In this document: one piece after another, positions 47,550 to 57,369 of the stretch
Numbering within the stretch: the stretch's first letter is position 1
Layout of the letters: each line of letters begins with the position of its first letter
Assembly: GCF_964340395.1 (NCBI RefSeq)
Contig: NC_135556.1
Coordinates: forward strand, 11,920,910 to 11,984,909
Reading direction: 5' to 3'
DNA length: 64,000 nucleotides
From: Glandiceps talaboti
Taxonomy: Eukaryota > Hemichordata > Enteropneusta > Spengelidae
Translations under genes and position numbers: made by a program
Notes under the pieces: model-generated
The model's database searches: none
The model's input: only the letters and a program-made list of their open reading frames with translations
What the model was told of the DNA's origin: nothing

Positions 47550-48500
47550 TTTGATAAACTATACAAACAAAACAAAAAATATGTATGAGTAAATGAACAC
47601 CTATATATCCAGGCCTGTATACTATAAAAATAATGAACTAGTACATTATAGAAGCATATGTATCACTTTTTTGTTTAAGTACATGCCCATAGACATATAT
47701 ATATAGATTAGTCAGTTATTCATGTGGTTAAAATCATGGTATTTTCATTTACTTATGCATATTTTGTTTGTTTGTGTATATTTACTTTTTGATTGTTTGT
47801 TTGTTTGTTTGTTTGTTTGTTTGTTTGTTTTAACGTGGTTCCTGATCAAGTTGCATGTCTTCTAACTCAATAGGTGCCTTTGGATAAAAAAAATACCTGT
47901 AATCTACATCTACTATGAAATACTAATTACTTTAAATTGCTTTGCCCTTAGCAGTAAAACATATTAATTTAATTTTCATTCTTGTGATTTACAAATTGTA
48001 ACTATTGCTATAGGCACTGCAGCCATCTTATTTTTTGTAGCTGTTATATTTTGAGTGATGTGTTATCGGTGTCATCAAAATACCATATACTGTCACGACA
48101 CGATCTTAGTATCCTAGCAACGAACTCCGTAGGTTCAATATTCAAGCCTGGCAGATTCGTGAAGTGTCAAACGATACCGACTGTAGCCTTCCAATTTTGT
48201 CATGCTGCGCTCATTAAAAAAATGACGCAAAATGGAAATTCTGTTAAATATATCATCGTTGAGTGTTGGAAACTGTTTCTTTCGGAGTCTGTGCGGAGAC
48301 AGCTTTTATATTATAGAATTATGGTATATCCGGAAGGTAAATTCTCCGAAATTACCAGGCGACATGCAGCTAGCACACGTTCGCGCGTATATTTTTGTCG
48401 TGCGTCTCTTGCCGCCGACTCTCCCTTCAATATTTCACTGCTATAAATGAAACAATGTCCTTAACCAAATAACTTTGTATGGGAATCACGGTTTAAACAG
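47550..48500. other. No confident gene; small TTTG microsatellite
   Basis: (TTTG)n at about 47793-47830. The GC and CpG level rises from about 48050 towards the candidate first exon at 48511. The plus-strand open frame 48051-48446 has no recognisable domain. Confidence 0.4.
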
Positions 48501-48510
48501 AAATACTTAC

Positions 48511-48700
48511 GATCATCGTTTATCAACGTCTCTCATCGTCATGAATGGATGCACAGTCGCAATGTGATCTGTTGTCCTGGAAACTCCCCGTTGTCATTGA
48601 ACGGTTCGGCTGATTGCTCGATTCGATTACGCCGACGGTAAAATGGATTTACATGCATGATTTGAATACTCCTCCAATAGTAGGGGTCAAGGTTCATTCA
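48511..48700 (-). promoter_or_regulatory. Candidate promoter and first exon
   Basis: A near-ideal donor (GATC|GTAAGTATTT) lies at 48511 on the minus strand. Upstream is a CpG-richer stretch (GTCGGCGTAATCGAATCGAG on that strand) unlike the AT-rich surroundings. This is what an unmethylated promoter with a noncoding first exon would look like. The extent is approximate. The downstream gene would be the one at 45.2 kb or the WAP-Frizzled gene. Confidence 0.35.
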
Positions 48701-48780
48701 ATGATATCAACCGTCGCGATCTAGTGGAGGCACGTGCACCGTACTGTATGAAGTAGTCCAGATATCATTTATCTATCTCT

Positions 48781-49205
48781 CTATACACTCATCCATCTAT
48801 CCATCCATCCATCCATCCATCCATTCATTCATCCATCCATTCATTCATTCATTCATTCGTTCGTTCATTCATTCATTCATTCATTCATACATTCATTCAT
48901 ACATTCATCCCACAGTCACTTGTGAGCTAATATTCTATTCCAGAATGGTAATATTCTAGTCTAGGATGATCATACAAAATAATGACATTATCAGGTATAA
49001 TTATTCAAAAACTACTGTTCCCAACGTTTATTAGCTCACCTCGATTCATCCCTCCGTCCATTCATCCATCCATCCATCCATCCATCCATCAATCCACACA
49101 TCCATCCATCCACCCACCCACCCATTCATTCATTCATTCATTCATTCATTCATTTAATCCCCTTTCATTCATTCATTCATTCATTCATTCATTCATTCAC
49201 CCATC
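48781..49205. repeat. TTCA/ATCC tetranucleotide arrays
   Basis: Two arrays (about 48785-48906 and 49055-49205) of CATC, ATTC and TTCG/TTCA units. Between them is unique sequence and a solitary MITE end (CACAGTCACTTGTGAGCTAA, about 48911-48950) of the family at 32025. Confidence 0.85.
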
Positions 49206-49209
49206 CATC

Positions 49210-49900
49210 ACTTTATCCCCCGGTGTCATCCGTCCTGGATCAGTTAATAGTTGTCAGTACTTGCCATATCGCCACCTAGCGACAGCTTCATGCAATTCTT
49301 AAAAAAAGTCAATATCCTGTATTTTAACGTCTGACGACAGTACACGTACAGTCCCTCGATTGTAGAGAATCTGTGACATGACATGACATTATTAGGAACT
49401 CGAAACATTCCTTCACATGTCGACCTTGAATCCTTTTAATCTTTCGCGTCCATTACTTTAACGATATGAAAGTGAAGTATATAAATTCGAATTCAATGTC
49501 ATGTGCAGGCTCGATCTCTCTCGGAGCATCATCAGGGACTATCCGAAAAACCGTCTCTTTCCCTGAATGTAGATATACTTGACTCATTCCGATATCTTTT
49601 CCAGGATGTACTTGATTCTTACCCATATCCGGGCCCTCCGGGATGTACTTGTTGACTGTCAAAAACTAACTATCGTGTCAGAACAGGTAATAAATTAAAA
49701 GTAGAAAAGAACAAATTGGTTTATTTAGATACTTCTCTCAATAACATTGCCTCCTGTGACAATTCACGGATAAAAACTGAGATTAGTGAGAAAGTATAAG
49801 TAGTTGTGAAATGAACAACCAACAAGTAAGTTATGTGATCATTTTACAGTAATGGAGTCCTTTTCAGATACAATTAAACGCTTGAATTTTCAAGTCAACA
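49210..49900. other. No gene recognised
   Basis: Unassigned sequence between the tetranucleotide arrays and the NAT duplication. Confidence 0.5.
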
Positions 49901-50101
49901 TACGTAAGAATTTGTGTAATTCACATGTCATTCTATCGATAGATATATAATGTATATGACCGTGTGTGACGTGAGTACAAGTGTGCAACCATACTAATAC
50001 GGTAACCACGTTAGCATAATTACACACAACCTACCAATACATACCACTTACTTCTAAATTCCAGTTTTAAGAATGTCTATTCTTATTTATATTTACTCGC
50101 T

Positions 50102-50107
50102 TTTATT
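50102..50107 (-). terminator. Polyadenylation signal of NAT copy A
   Basis: AATAAA on the minus strand (GGTTAATAAAAGCGAG), about 85 bp after the stop codon. The same signal and context lie behind copy B at 52957-52962. Confidence 0.7.
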
Positions 50108-50190
50108 AACCTGTTTGCTTTAAAAAGGGGACAGCATCCCTATATATACCTGAATACCATATGAGCAAAGGAGATTTTACATTTTGAAAC

Positions 50191-51096
50191 TTATTTGGTG
50201 TTCTGTTTGTTTTCCAACTCCCATGTTTTCAGTGCCTTGGCAATTTGATCGACTGGAATCTGTGGACATAACTTGACCACAATATTCTTCATTTCGTCAA
50301 TCGATTCACACTTTCTTTTGTGAAGACGATTGTCATCTCCCTCCTCAAGCAGACTATCGTCTTTGAAGGCAGTACACTTTCCTTTCTTAAAGCAAACCAA
50401 GCTGAGTGACCTGTGAAAGGAGCTACGTCTCGGAGAAGGTGTATACACTTTACTGACAGCACTTAGACAATCATCAAACTCAACTGATATAGACGTGAAG
50501 TGGTAGAAGCAATCCCATTCGTTGGTATCATGGTCATGGGCGATTAGTTTATCTTGACAATGGCGGAGGTGATATCTTTCGACCGTATCACCCTTTTTCA
50601 CAAACTTGAATTGAAGGAACGATTGCCTATATACAGGGGATTCAACATCAAAGTCAAGAGGGATTGCTTCGAAGGTGGGAAAACCGCATCCAACATCAAC
50701 CATAAATGTGTCTCCGTCTTTTACAACATTGTTGACAACTGATAGCATATGAGTACCTTCATAAGACGGGGGAACACCTGCTACACGAATAGTGCCTGAT
50801 ATAAAATGAACATCATATCCCAACGCTTCCAGGAGAAATTTAAATGCGGTATTATTGGTTACACATAGCCCTCCGACTGTCGATAGCACGTCTCTCTTCA
50901 TTTCGTCACATGTTGGCACTCTTCTCTCTCCCTCATCCAGACAAAGTAGGGTGATGTTATGGAAAGGAACTTTGTCATGAAATGATTTGATGATTTTATT
51001 CAATAAATGTAATTTATTTTCCTCGAAGCATTTCAATGGATTTGTAACTTCCAGGATATTTTCCACAAACTCCACAGCTTCTTCTTTGGTAAACAT
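50191..51096 (-). CDS. Arylamine N-acetyltransferase, copy A
   Basis: A 301-residue single-exon protein, close to the usual ~290 of animal NATs. The family transfers acetyl from acetyl-CoA to arylamines, hydrazines and heterocyclic amines in the cytosol. The catalytic triad is complete: Cys78 in TVGGLC (usually RGG-x-C), His116 in GTHMLSVV and Asp134 in MVDVGCG. The conserved VPFHN box is at 43-47. The C-terminal third (from about 200) carries a Lys/Arg-rich insert (HKRKCES). The ATG is preceded by a splice acceptor (TTTTAATGTAG) about 14 bp upstream, as in vertebrate NAT genes, where an intronless frame follows noncoding exons. No signal peptide or membrane segment. Orthology to a particular vertebrate NAT cannot be assigned. 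Confidence 0.95.
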   Translation of the reverse strand: MFTKEEAVEFVENILEVTNPLKCFEENKLHLLNKIIKSFHDKVPFHNITLLCLDEGERRVPTCDEMKRDVLSTVGGLCVTNNTAFKFLLEALGYDVHFISGTIRVAGVPPSYEGTHMLSVVNNVVKDGDTFMVDVGCGFPTFEAIPLDFDVESPVYRQSFLQFKFVKKGDTVERYHLRHCQDKLIAHDHDTNEWDCFYHFTSISVEFDDCLSAVSKVYTPSPRRSSFHRSLSLVCFKKGKCTAFKDDSLLEEGDDNRLHKRKCESIDEMKNIVVKLCPQIPVDQIAKALKTWELENKQNTK

Positions 51097-51108
51097 TGTC
51101 TTCCTGAT

Positions 51109-52036
51109 CCTACATTAAAATAATTATTATTAGGATACTCGTACTATGTAACAATAAATGTACATAAATAGATCGAGGTTAAAGATCATCACGAACGTAT
51201 GGCGGAATGCATATGTGACGTGTATATCAAGGCCTGCTGTGTATGAGAGTATGGCCCGCGATTTGAATGAGATTTTGCGCGAATCTTGTAACTTATACAT
51301 TTATGTACATAGACAATCTTAAACTACATATGCACGCACACAATAAATAAAGTTTGTAACGAAACTAGCACCCGTTCTAGACTACCGGGGATCTACATTG
51401 TTTAATCGTGGCGAATTTTAAAGGCTTTTGAAAAATTCCTATCTATGTTTTCGAAAATAACTCATCATAAAAAATATTGCACTTTCAAGTAATGACTGTC
51501 TTACCACGTAAACAGTCAGCTTCCAGTTTAGATCGATTCTGATCTGAGAAGACGATAGAATGTATGGCCATATGGCTAAATATGTGAAAGATCGATTAGA
51601 ATGAAATATTGGATGAATCCTCAAACTTCATTTCTATAACATGATCAATGTTAATTATGCCACAAAATAATGAATCAAATATACATACCCCCATTAAAAA
51701 CAAACGAAACTTGCACCAAAGACGTTGGAGAACAGCTCTGCAAGTCTCGGTTTACCCAGACTCTAAACGTAGACTCTTACCGCTGAGGCTCTTCTACGAG
51801 ACCACACAGACGAGATTTGGTATGGTCTCGTAGGCAGAGCCCCCAGTGGCGAGAAGCTGGTACTATATACCTTCCTTTCCATATTTACAGGTACCACTAA
51901 TAAATGTAGTTTCTAAAGAAAATACCCATAAAAATCCTTGTATTTTGAAATATAGCTGACTTACCACGTGAATATATAAGCTTCCAGTTTAGATCGATTT
52001 TGAAAAGACACTCCGATATGTTTGTCTACGATATGG
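51109..52036 (-). promoter_or_regulatory. 5' region of NAT copy A: noncoding exons
   Basis: The coding exon begins after an acceptor at 51110. Upstream on the minus strand three donor sites are kept in both duplicated units. TTTACGTG|GTAAGACAG ends an exon at 51505, TGGGG|GTATGTA ends one at 51689, and TTCACGTG|GTAAGTCAG ends one at 51965. The exons ending at 51505 and 51965 share the sequence GATCGATCTAAACTGGAAGC-like upstream, so they are themselves duplicates. I infer alternative untranslated first exons feeding the same coding exon. Confidence 0.55.
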
Positions 52037-52386
52037 CTGGTTTACTACACCTGCTACGTCACGAAATGTAGATAAGAGAAGTTCCGTGTAATATAATAAT
52101 ACATCCGGTGTACTTTAATATTTCCATTTCTTACTTTCATATTTTAGACATTAACATCACACGTAAAAATGAATGTTTTTGTCGTAATATTTTCTAGTTT
52201 TTGCGTGGTCTCAAACCTTAAGAGGGCAGAAGATTGTCGCGCTTTGATAGAAGTTTGTGAACGAAAACAAATACATACAGGTAGACAGGGTGTCATTTTA
52301 TTGCAATTGGTATACATTGCATTACCTGCATACTGTATATGACGTACTCTACGAGCCTATTTTGTGTGGTCGGAACGTTCTACTGC

Positions 52387-52426
52387 ACCGCCGGTGGCGC
52401 CATTTTCATTCGCAGATATACAGTAG
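52387..52426. promoter_or_regulatory. YY1-like promoter segment, copy A
   Basis: GGCGCCATTTTC at 52396-52407 reads GAAAATGGCGCC on minus, matching the YY1 consensus (AAnATGGCG). The same motif and its flanks (ATTCGCAGATA) occur in unit B at 55644-55655, upstream of both the NAT B exons and the coiled-coil gene. Confidence 0.45.
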
Positions 52427-52429
52427 CCC

Positions 52430-52689
52430 CGTCTACACGGCACTAAAAATCCTACCTGAGGTAGGATTCAGGATAGTTTGAAGCCCGTGTAGGCGCAAAC
52501 GCGTCCTGAACCTGTCCTGAAACTGTCCTGACTTAGGACACCTTTGAGAGGTTTCCAGAAACCCTCCTGACTTCGTCCTATGTACTGTCAGGACGGAAGG
52601 CGCGAAATCTCCGCTGTAACCTTCCTACGTGTAGACACAAATCTATCCTACCTCATGTAGGACTTGGGACTGCCTCAGGAAGGACGACC
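52430..52689. mobile_element. 260-bp insert between the NAT units
   Basis: Ends carry CCGTCTACACGGCAC and CTACGTGTAGAC (inverted), with AATCCTACCTGAGGTAGGAT at left and CTATCCTACCTCATGTAGGA at right. Inside, CCTGTCCTGAA-like units repeat about four times. It is not part of the duplicated unit. I infer a small non-autonomous transposon, class unknown. Confidence 0.5.
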
Positions 52690-52822
52690 TACGGAAGAAT
52701 TTGTGTAATTCCCATGTCATCCTATCGATAGATATATAATGTACATGACCGTGTGTGACGTGAGTACAAGTGTGCAACCCTACTAATACGGTAACCACGT
52801 TAGCATAATTATATACAACCTA

Positions 52823-52826
<4 letters not shown>

Positions 52827-52899
<73 letters not shown>
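52827..52899. repeat. (TA)n microsatellite
   Basis: About 73 bp of TA inside unit B, downstream of NAT copy B. Unit A has only TACCAATACATACC here. Confidence 0.95.
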
Positions 52900-52900
<1 letters not shown>

Positions 52901-52956
52901 ACTTACTTCTAAATTCCAGTTTTAAGACTGTCTGTTCTTATTTATTTTTACTCGCT

Positions 52957-52962
52957 TTTATT
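52957..52962 (-). terminator. Polyadenylation signal of NAT copy B
   Basis: AATAAA on the minus strand in the same context as in copy A, about 80 bp after the stop codon. Confidence 0.7.
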
Positions 52963-53042
52963 AACCTTTTTGCTTTAAAAGGGGGACAACATCCCTATAA
53001 ACTGAATACCACATAAACAAAGGAGATTTTACATTTTAAAAC

Positions 53043-53948
53043 TTATTTGATGTTCTGTTTGTTTTCAATCTCCCATGCTTTCAGTGCCTTGGTAATTTGA
53101 TCGACTGGAATCTGTGGACATAACTTGACCACAATATTCTTCATTTCGTCAATCGATTCACACTTTCTTTTGTGAAGACGATTGTCATCTCCCTCCTCAA
53201 GCAGACTATCGTCTTTGAAGGCAGTACACTTTCCTTTCTTAAAGCAAACCAAGCTGAGTGACCTGTGAAAGGAGCTACGTCTCGGAGAAGGTGTATACAC
53301 TTTACTGACAGCACTTCGATAATCATCAAACTCAACTGGTGTAGACGAGAAGTGGTAGAAGCAATCCCATTCGTTGGTATCATGGTCATGGGCGATTAGT
53401 TTATCTTGACAATGGCGGAGGTGATATCTTTCGACCGTATCACCCTTTTTCACAAACTTGAATTGAAGGAACGATTGCCTATAGACAGGGGATTCAACAT
53501 CAAAATCAAGAGGGATTGCTTCGTAGGTGGGAAAACCGCATCCAACATCAACCAAAAATGTGTCTCCCTCTTTTACAACATTGTTGACAACTGATAGCAT
53601 ATGATTACCTTCATGATGCGGAGTAACACCTGCTAAGTGAACAGTGCCCGATGCAAAGTGGATATCATATCCCAACGCTTCCAGGAGAAATTTAAATGCG
53701 GTATTATTGGATACACATAACCCTCCGACTGTCGATAGCATATCTCTCTTTATTTCGTCACATGTTGGCACTCTTCTCTCTCCCTCATCCAGACAAAGTA
53801 GGGTGATGTTATGGAAAGGAACTTTGTCATGAAATGATTTGATGGTTTTATTCAATAAACGTAATTTATTTTCCTCGAAGCATTTCAATGGATTTGTAAC
53901 TTCCAGGATATTTCCCACAAACTCCACAGCTTCTTCTTTGGTAAACAT
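53043..53948 (-). CDS. Arylamine N-acetyltransferase, copy B
   Basis: 301 residues, about 91% identical to copy A (roughly 27 differences). The triad is intact: Cys78 (TVGGLC), His116 (GNHMLSVV), Asp134 (LVDVGCG). Nine differences fall in residues 99-115 (for example Ile99 to Ala, Arg104 to His, Pro109 to Thr, Ser111-Tyr112 to His-His, Thr115 to Asn). This segment lies between catalytic Cys and His and helps shape the acceptor pocket in NATs. By contrast residues 143-200 and 212-285 are identical. It has the same upstream acceptor (TTTTAATGTAG, exon start 53961) and 3' signal as copy A. The two probably differ in substrate preference (inference). Confidence 0.95.
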   Translation of the reverse strand: MFTKEEAVEFVGNILEVTNPLKCFEENKLRLLNKTIKSFHDKVPFHNITLLCLDEGERRVPTCDEIKRDMLSTVGGLCVSNNTAFKFLLEALGYDIHFASGTVHLAGVTPHHEGNHMLSVVNNVVKEGDTFLVDVGCGFPTYEAIPLDFDVESPVYRQSFLQFKFVKKGDTVERYHLRHCQDKLIAHDHDTNEWDCFYHFSSTPVEFDDYRSAVSKVYTPSPRRSSFHRSLSLVCFKKGKCTAFKDDSLLEEGDDNRLHKRKCESIDEMKNIVVKLCPQIPVDQITKALKAWEIENKQNIK

Positions 53949-54075
53949 TGTCTTCCTGGTCCTACATTAAAATAAGTATTACAATTATTATGATACTGGT
54001 ACTATGTAACTACATTAATGTACATAAATGTATTAGTATATCATTCCAATAGTATCATAGTAGGCCCGTATATAC

Positions 54076-54079
<4 letters not shown>

Positions 54080-54168
<89 letters not shown>
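54080..54168. repeat. (GA)n microsatellite
   Basis: About 89 bp of GA in the first intron region of NAT copy B. Confidence 0.95.
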
Positions 54169-54171
<3 letters not shown>

Positions 54172-54679
54172 AGAGAGAGCTATCCATGAGTTTAAAATAT
54201 TTCATTTACCCAAGCATGATAGTTTGTTTGTCTGCTGGTTTATTCATTTATTGATTTGTAAGACAGTTCCTGGTCTCCCTGGGCTTGTATGTAGGAAAAG
54301 ACTACAGATCGTGTTAATAGTCTAGACGATCGAGGTTAAAGATGACAAACGTATGGCAGAATGTGACGTGTAAGCTTATATCAAAGCCTGTGTATGAGAA
54401 TATGATTTAAATGAGATTATCATGTGCGCGAAACTTGTAACTATAAATTCATGTACATATGCAATCTTAAACTACATAATTATGTCAGCCGGTTATAGGT
54501 AAAATATATGCACGCACACAATTAATGAATCAACTTTGTAACATATCAAACTAGTACCTGTATCAGTACCACCGGGGCTCTACATTGTTTATTCATTGCG
54601 GATATTCAAGGCTTTTGAAACAATCCTATGCTTTCGAAAATAACTCGTAAATTGCATTTTCAAGTAATGGCTGTCTTAC

Positions 54680-55240
54680 CACGTCAGCTTCCAGTTAGAT
54701 CGATTCAGGTCTGAGAAGACGTTTCAATGTATGGCCATGTACATATATCACTAATATAATACGTGAAAGCGGTTAAAGGTCAGGGACAGAGCGAAGTGGG
54801 ACGACATGTATGCCACGTCAAGGGTTATGTATTTTGCCCGAATCTTGAAACTTCATCTCAAAATTATCAATGTTAATTATGTCGCACATAATGAATCAAG
54901 TATACGTACCCCATTAAAAACAAACAAAACTTGCAACAAAGACGTTGGAGAACAGCTAGCTCTGCAAGCGCAAGTCTTGGTTAACCAGATAAGTAAGAAT
55001 CTTACACCTGGGAGAGGCTCTTCTACGAGACCACACACGAGATTTGGGGTGGGCACGTAGGCAGAGCCCCCAGCGGCGAGAGGCTGGGTAACCGAGATAT
55101 TACAAACCTTCCTTTCCAGTACATATTTACATGTACCAGGCTCTAATACATGCATATCTAAATGTGGCTGACTTACCGCGTGAATATTAAGCTTCCAGTT
55201 TAAATTGATTCAGGTCTGGAAAGACACTCAAATATGTTTG
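54680..55240 (-). promoter_or_regulatory. 5' region of NAT copy B: noncoding exons
   Basis: Three donors match those of copy A: CTGACGTG|GTAAGACAG (exon end 54680), TGGG|GTACGTATA (54910) and TTCACGCG|GTAAGTCAG (55177). Conservation of all three donors after the duplication supports their use. Between them CTACGAGACC occurs near AGGCTCTT, as in unit A, where it forms a hairpin with GGTCTCGTAG. Confidence 0.5.
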
Positions 55241-55629
55241 TCTACGATATGGATGGCTGTTTTACTACACCTGCTACGTCACGAAATGCAGATAAGAGAA
55301 GTTCAGTGTAATATAATACTTCCGGTGTACTGTAACATTGCCATTTCTTACTTAATTATTTTAGACACTAACATCACACATTCTGAATAAAATAAATACT
55401 GATTTTGTCGTTCATATCAAGGGAACTTAACCAACAAAGGCCCCGTCTTGCAGAAAATAATCGCTGTTTGATAAAAGTTTGTGAACAAAACCTAATTTAA
55501 AACATAACAAATACACAGGACTGAAACAAACAGGTGTACAGGGCTTCATTTTTATTGCAATTGGTGTACATTGCATTATCTGTATACTGTAGGATGTACT
55601 CTCTACGGGCCTGTGTGGGTGGACATTCT

Positions 55630-55668
55630 ACTACGCCGTTGGTGGCGCCATTTTCATTCGCAGATACA
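55630..55668. promoter_or_regulatory. Shared promoter segment between NAT B and the coiled-coil gene
   Basis: YY1-like motif GGCGCCATTTTC at 55644-55655, about 185 bp before the ATG at 55838 on plus and upstream of the NAT B exons on minus. CpG-rich bits follow (TCGCACGCGCACG). The layout is that of a bidirectional promoter; unit A has a copy without the coiled-coil gene. Confidence 0.45.
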
Positions 55669-55837
55669 ATCGCACGCGCACGTAGAGATTGTTGGATTAT
55701 ATCGCGCGTAATTTTGTGATTCAGAGTAGAAATAAAGATCTGTAGTTCTACATGTTCTAAGCATAACGGCAAAACTGATGCCCAGCCTCAATATCATTTG
55801 TGTAATTTACCGAATTCTTGTATAGCTGCCATTCACC

Positions 55838-56065
55838 ATGTACAAAAGATGGAATATGGACTGTCGGCAAGATCGAAGAAACGATGTACACATTTTAAAC
55901 GATCAGTATGTTGATGTCGCTTTGTCGTCAAATCATACGAGATGGGACGATGTCGACGTGGGTTCTGACCGTCAACGAATTGGAGAACTAAACGCAGCGG
56001 CGGGAAACGTTTCAAGTTCCGGCGACACAGATACGAAATCTGGACTGATGGCAGAAATGGAACGG
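55838..56065 (+). CDS. Coiled-coil protein, exon 1
   Basis: The open frame starts MYKRWNMDCRQDRRNDVHIL and has 76 codons before a donor AACGG|GTATCA in phase 0. The protein is hydrophilic and rich in Asp, Ser and Arg, then turns to ...GLMAEMER, which continues as a heptad pattern in exon 2. No signal peptide. I do not recognise the family. The start is chosen as the first ATG after the promoter-like segment. Confidence 0.5.
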
Positions 56066-56246
56066 GTATCAATCATAAATATAAGTGTCAAATTTGCGAA
56101 TAGTAAAAATCGCGACAGTCGCATTTGCATCTCAACATTGTCCTATTGTATTTTTTTTTTCGACCTGACTTGTGTCACATTTTCTTGTCCAATGTTTTAT
56201 TTCTCCCTAAACAGTCACATATGCATGTATTTTTTTCATATTACAG

Positions 56247-56367
56247 CAAATTGGAAAACTAAAACAAGAAAATATGTTGTCTAAAGCACTGATTGTTCAA
56301 CAACAGTCATCGTTGATGGAAACTCAACGCAAGATATGTAAATTGGAAGGTCAACTTCACAACAAAA
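56247..56367 (+). CDS. Coiled-coil protein, exon 2
   Basis: Strong acceptor (TTTTTTCATATTACAG) and donor (AAAA|GTACGT). It has 40 codons in phase 0, leaving phase 1. The sequence QIGKLKQENMLSKALIVQQQ and SSLMETQRKICKLEGQLHNK shows regular hydrophobic spacing with Gln, Glu and Lys between, typical of a coiled coil. Joined to exon 1 it reads ...MAEMER-QIGKLKQ without a break in the heptads. Confidence 0.6.
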
Positions 56368-57332
56368 GTACGTATACCCCCCCCCCCACCCTCCTCATTT
56401 TACTTTGACAAATATGTGGATTACCAATAGTTTCAAAACTACTTATAATTAAAGTGACATTTAAAGAAATAAAACCGTTCGTCGCCAAAATTACGTCAGC
56501 TCCTGAAATCTAGTGGCACGATATATATACTTACTGCACAGGGACGTGTAGTCTTTCCCTGATAAAAGGATTTGTATGAGGATTACGAATACCACTAATG
56601 TTGTAACGAATAAGTGCACTATGTGTTCTCCCCTCCTTATACGCATACCGTACGTACGCTTGATATACTGAAATGATATAGGCCTTTTCTCTCTACTGAT
56701 AATAACATTCAATTTGGTAATGGTATTTTATTTTCCCACCCAAAAAGTAAGTCGGAATACAAGTGCACTGATATTCGTAATGTACAGTGTCATATAATGA
56801 CATACTATCTATCCGTACAAGCAAGATTACGTGTCCCTGTGGTATACGGTATGGAAATCGTCCACACATATTTGATATTGTTTTACATTTACTGCCAGTA
56901 AAGTGGTAAACGTGAATGAGAAATTGGTATAAAGTTAATATTCACATCGGAAATTTTAAATTAATGAAACCCGTTTCTATGTTTGTACTTGAAATAATAA
57001 AACAACAAGAAACAACATAAACAAAGTCTGTGTTTGTAACTCAATAATTGCAAAATATATTTTTTAAATATCTAACAAGTTTCAAATTGATATTGTTATG
57101 TACATGAAATGATTTCTAAACATATCAAGCTAAATAAATGCAAATAATCACTACGTCACATCCGGTCTGTGTTTGATGCATCTGTAGCTTCCCCGTATAT
57201 TTTGAAACCTCATACATGTATAGTTCATCGATTACTTATGTTTACTTGCAAAATATTACTTTGCTTATTGTTTCCATGCCAACACTCTTTTCACAATTGT
57301 TTTACATATAAATGATTAATTGTTTTTAATAG

Positions 57333-57367
57333 ATTTAATATTGAAAACTGTAGAACAGAGAGTACTG
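57333..57367 (+). CDS. Coiled-coil protein, possible exon 3
   Basis: Acceptor TTGTTTTTAATAG and donor CTG|GTAAAT bound 35 bp. Entered in phase 1 they encode NLILKTVEQRVL and leave phase 0. The peptide continues the heptad pattern. It is very short, so the call rests on splice sites and frame. No later exon was identified in the window. Confidence 0.4.
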
Positions 57368-57369
57368 GT

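Larger units (their letters stand above)
49903..52426. repeat. Tandem segmental duplication, unit A
   Basis: From AAGAATTTGTGTAATTC to GGCGCCATTTTCATTCGCAG. It matches unit B (52690-55668) in order: 3' flank, NAT coding exon, upstream noncoding exons and promoter-like end. Coding parts are about 91% identical in protein. Flanks are more diverged, with indels and microsatellites. A separate 260-bp element lies between the units. Confidence 0.9.
52690..55668. repeat. Tandem segmental duplication, unit B
   Basis: Homologous to 49903-52426 along its length. It is longer because of a (TA)n run (52827-52899) and a (GA)n run (54080-54168) absent from unit A. Confidence 0.9.

Noticed and set aside
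48051-48446. 131-codon plus-strand open frame
   Set aside because: No recognisable motif. It lies in a CpG-richer stretch where open frames lengthen by chance, and the better signal there is on the minus strand.
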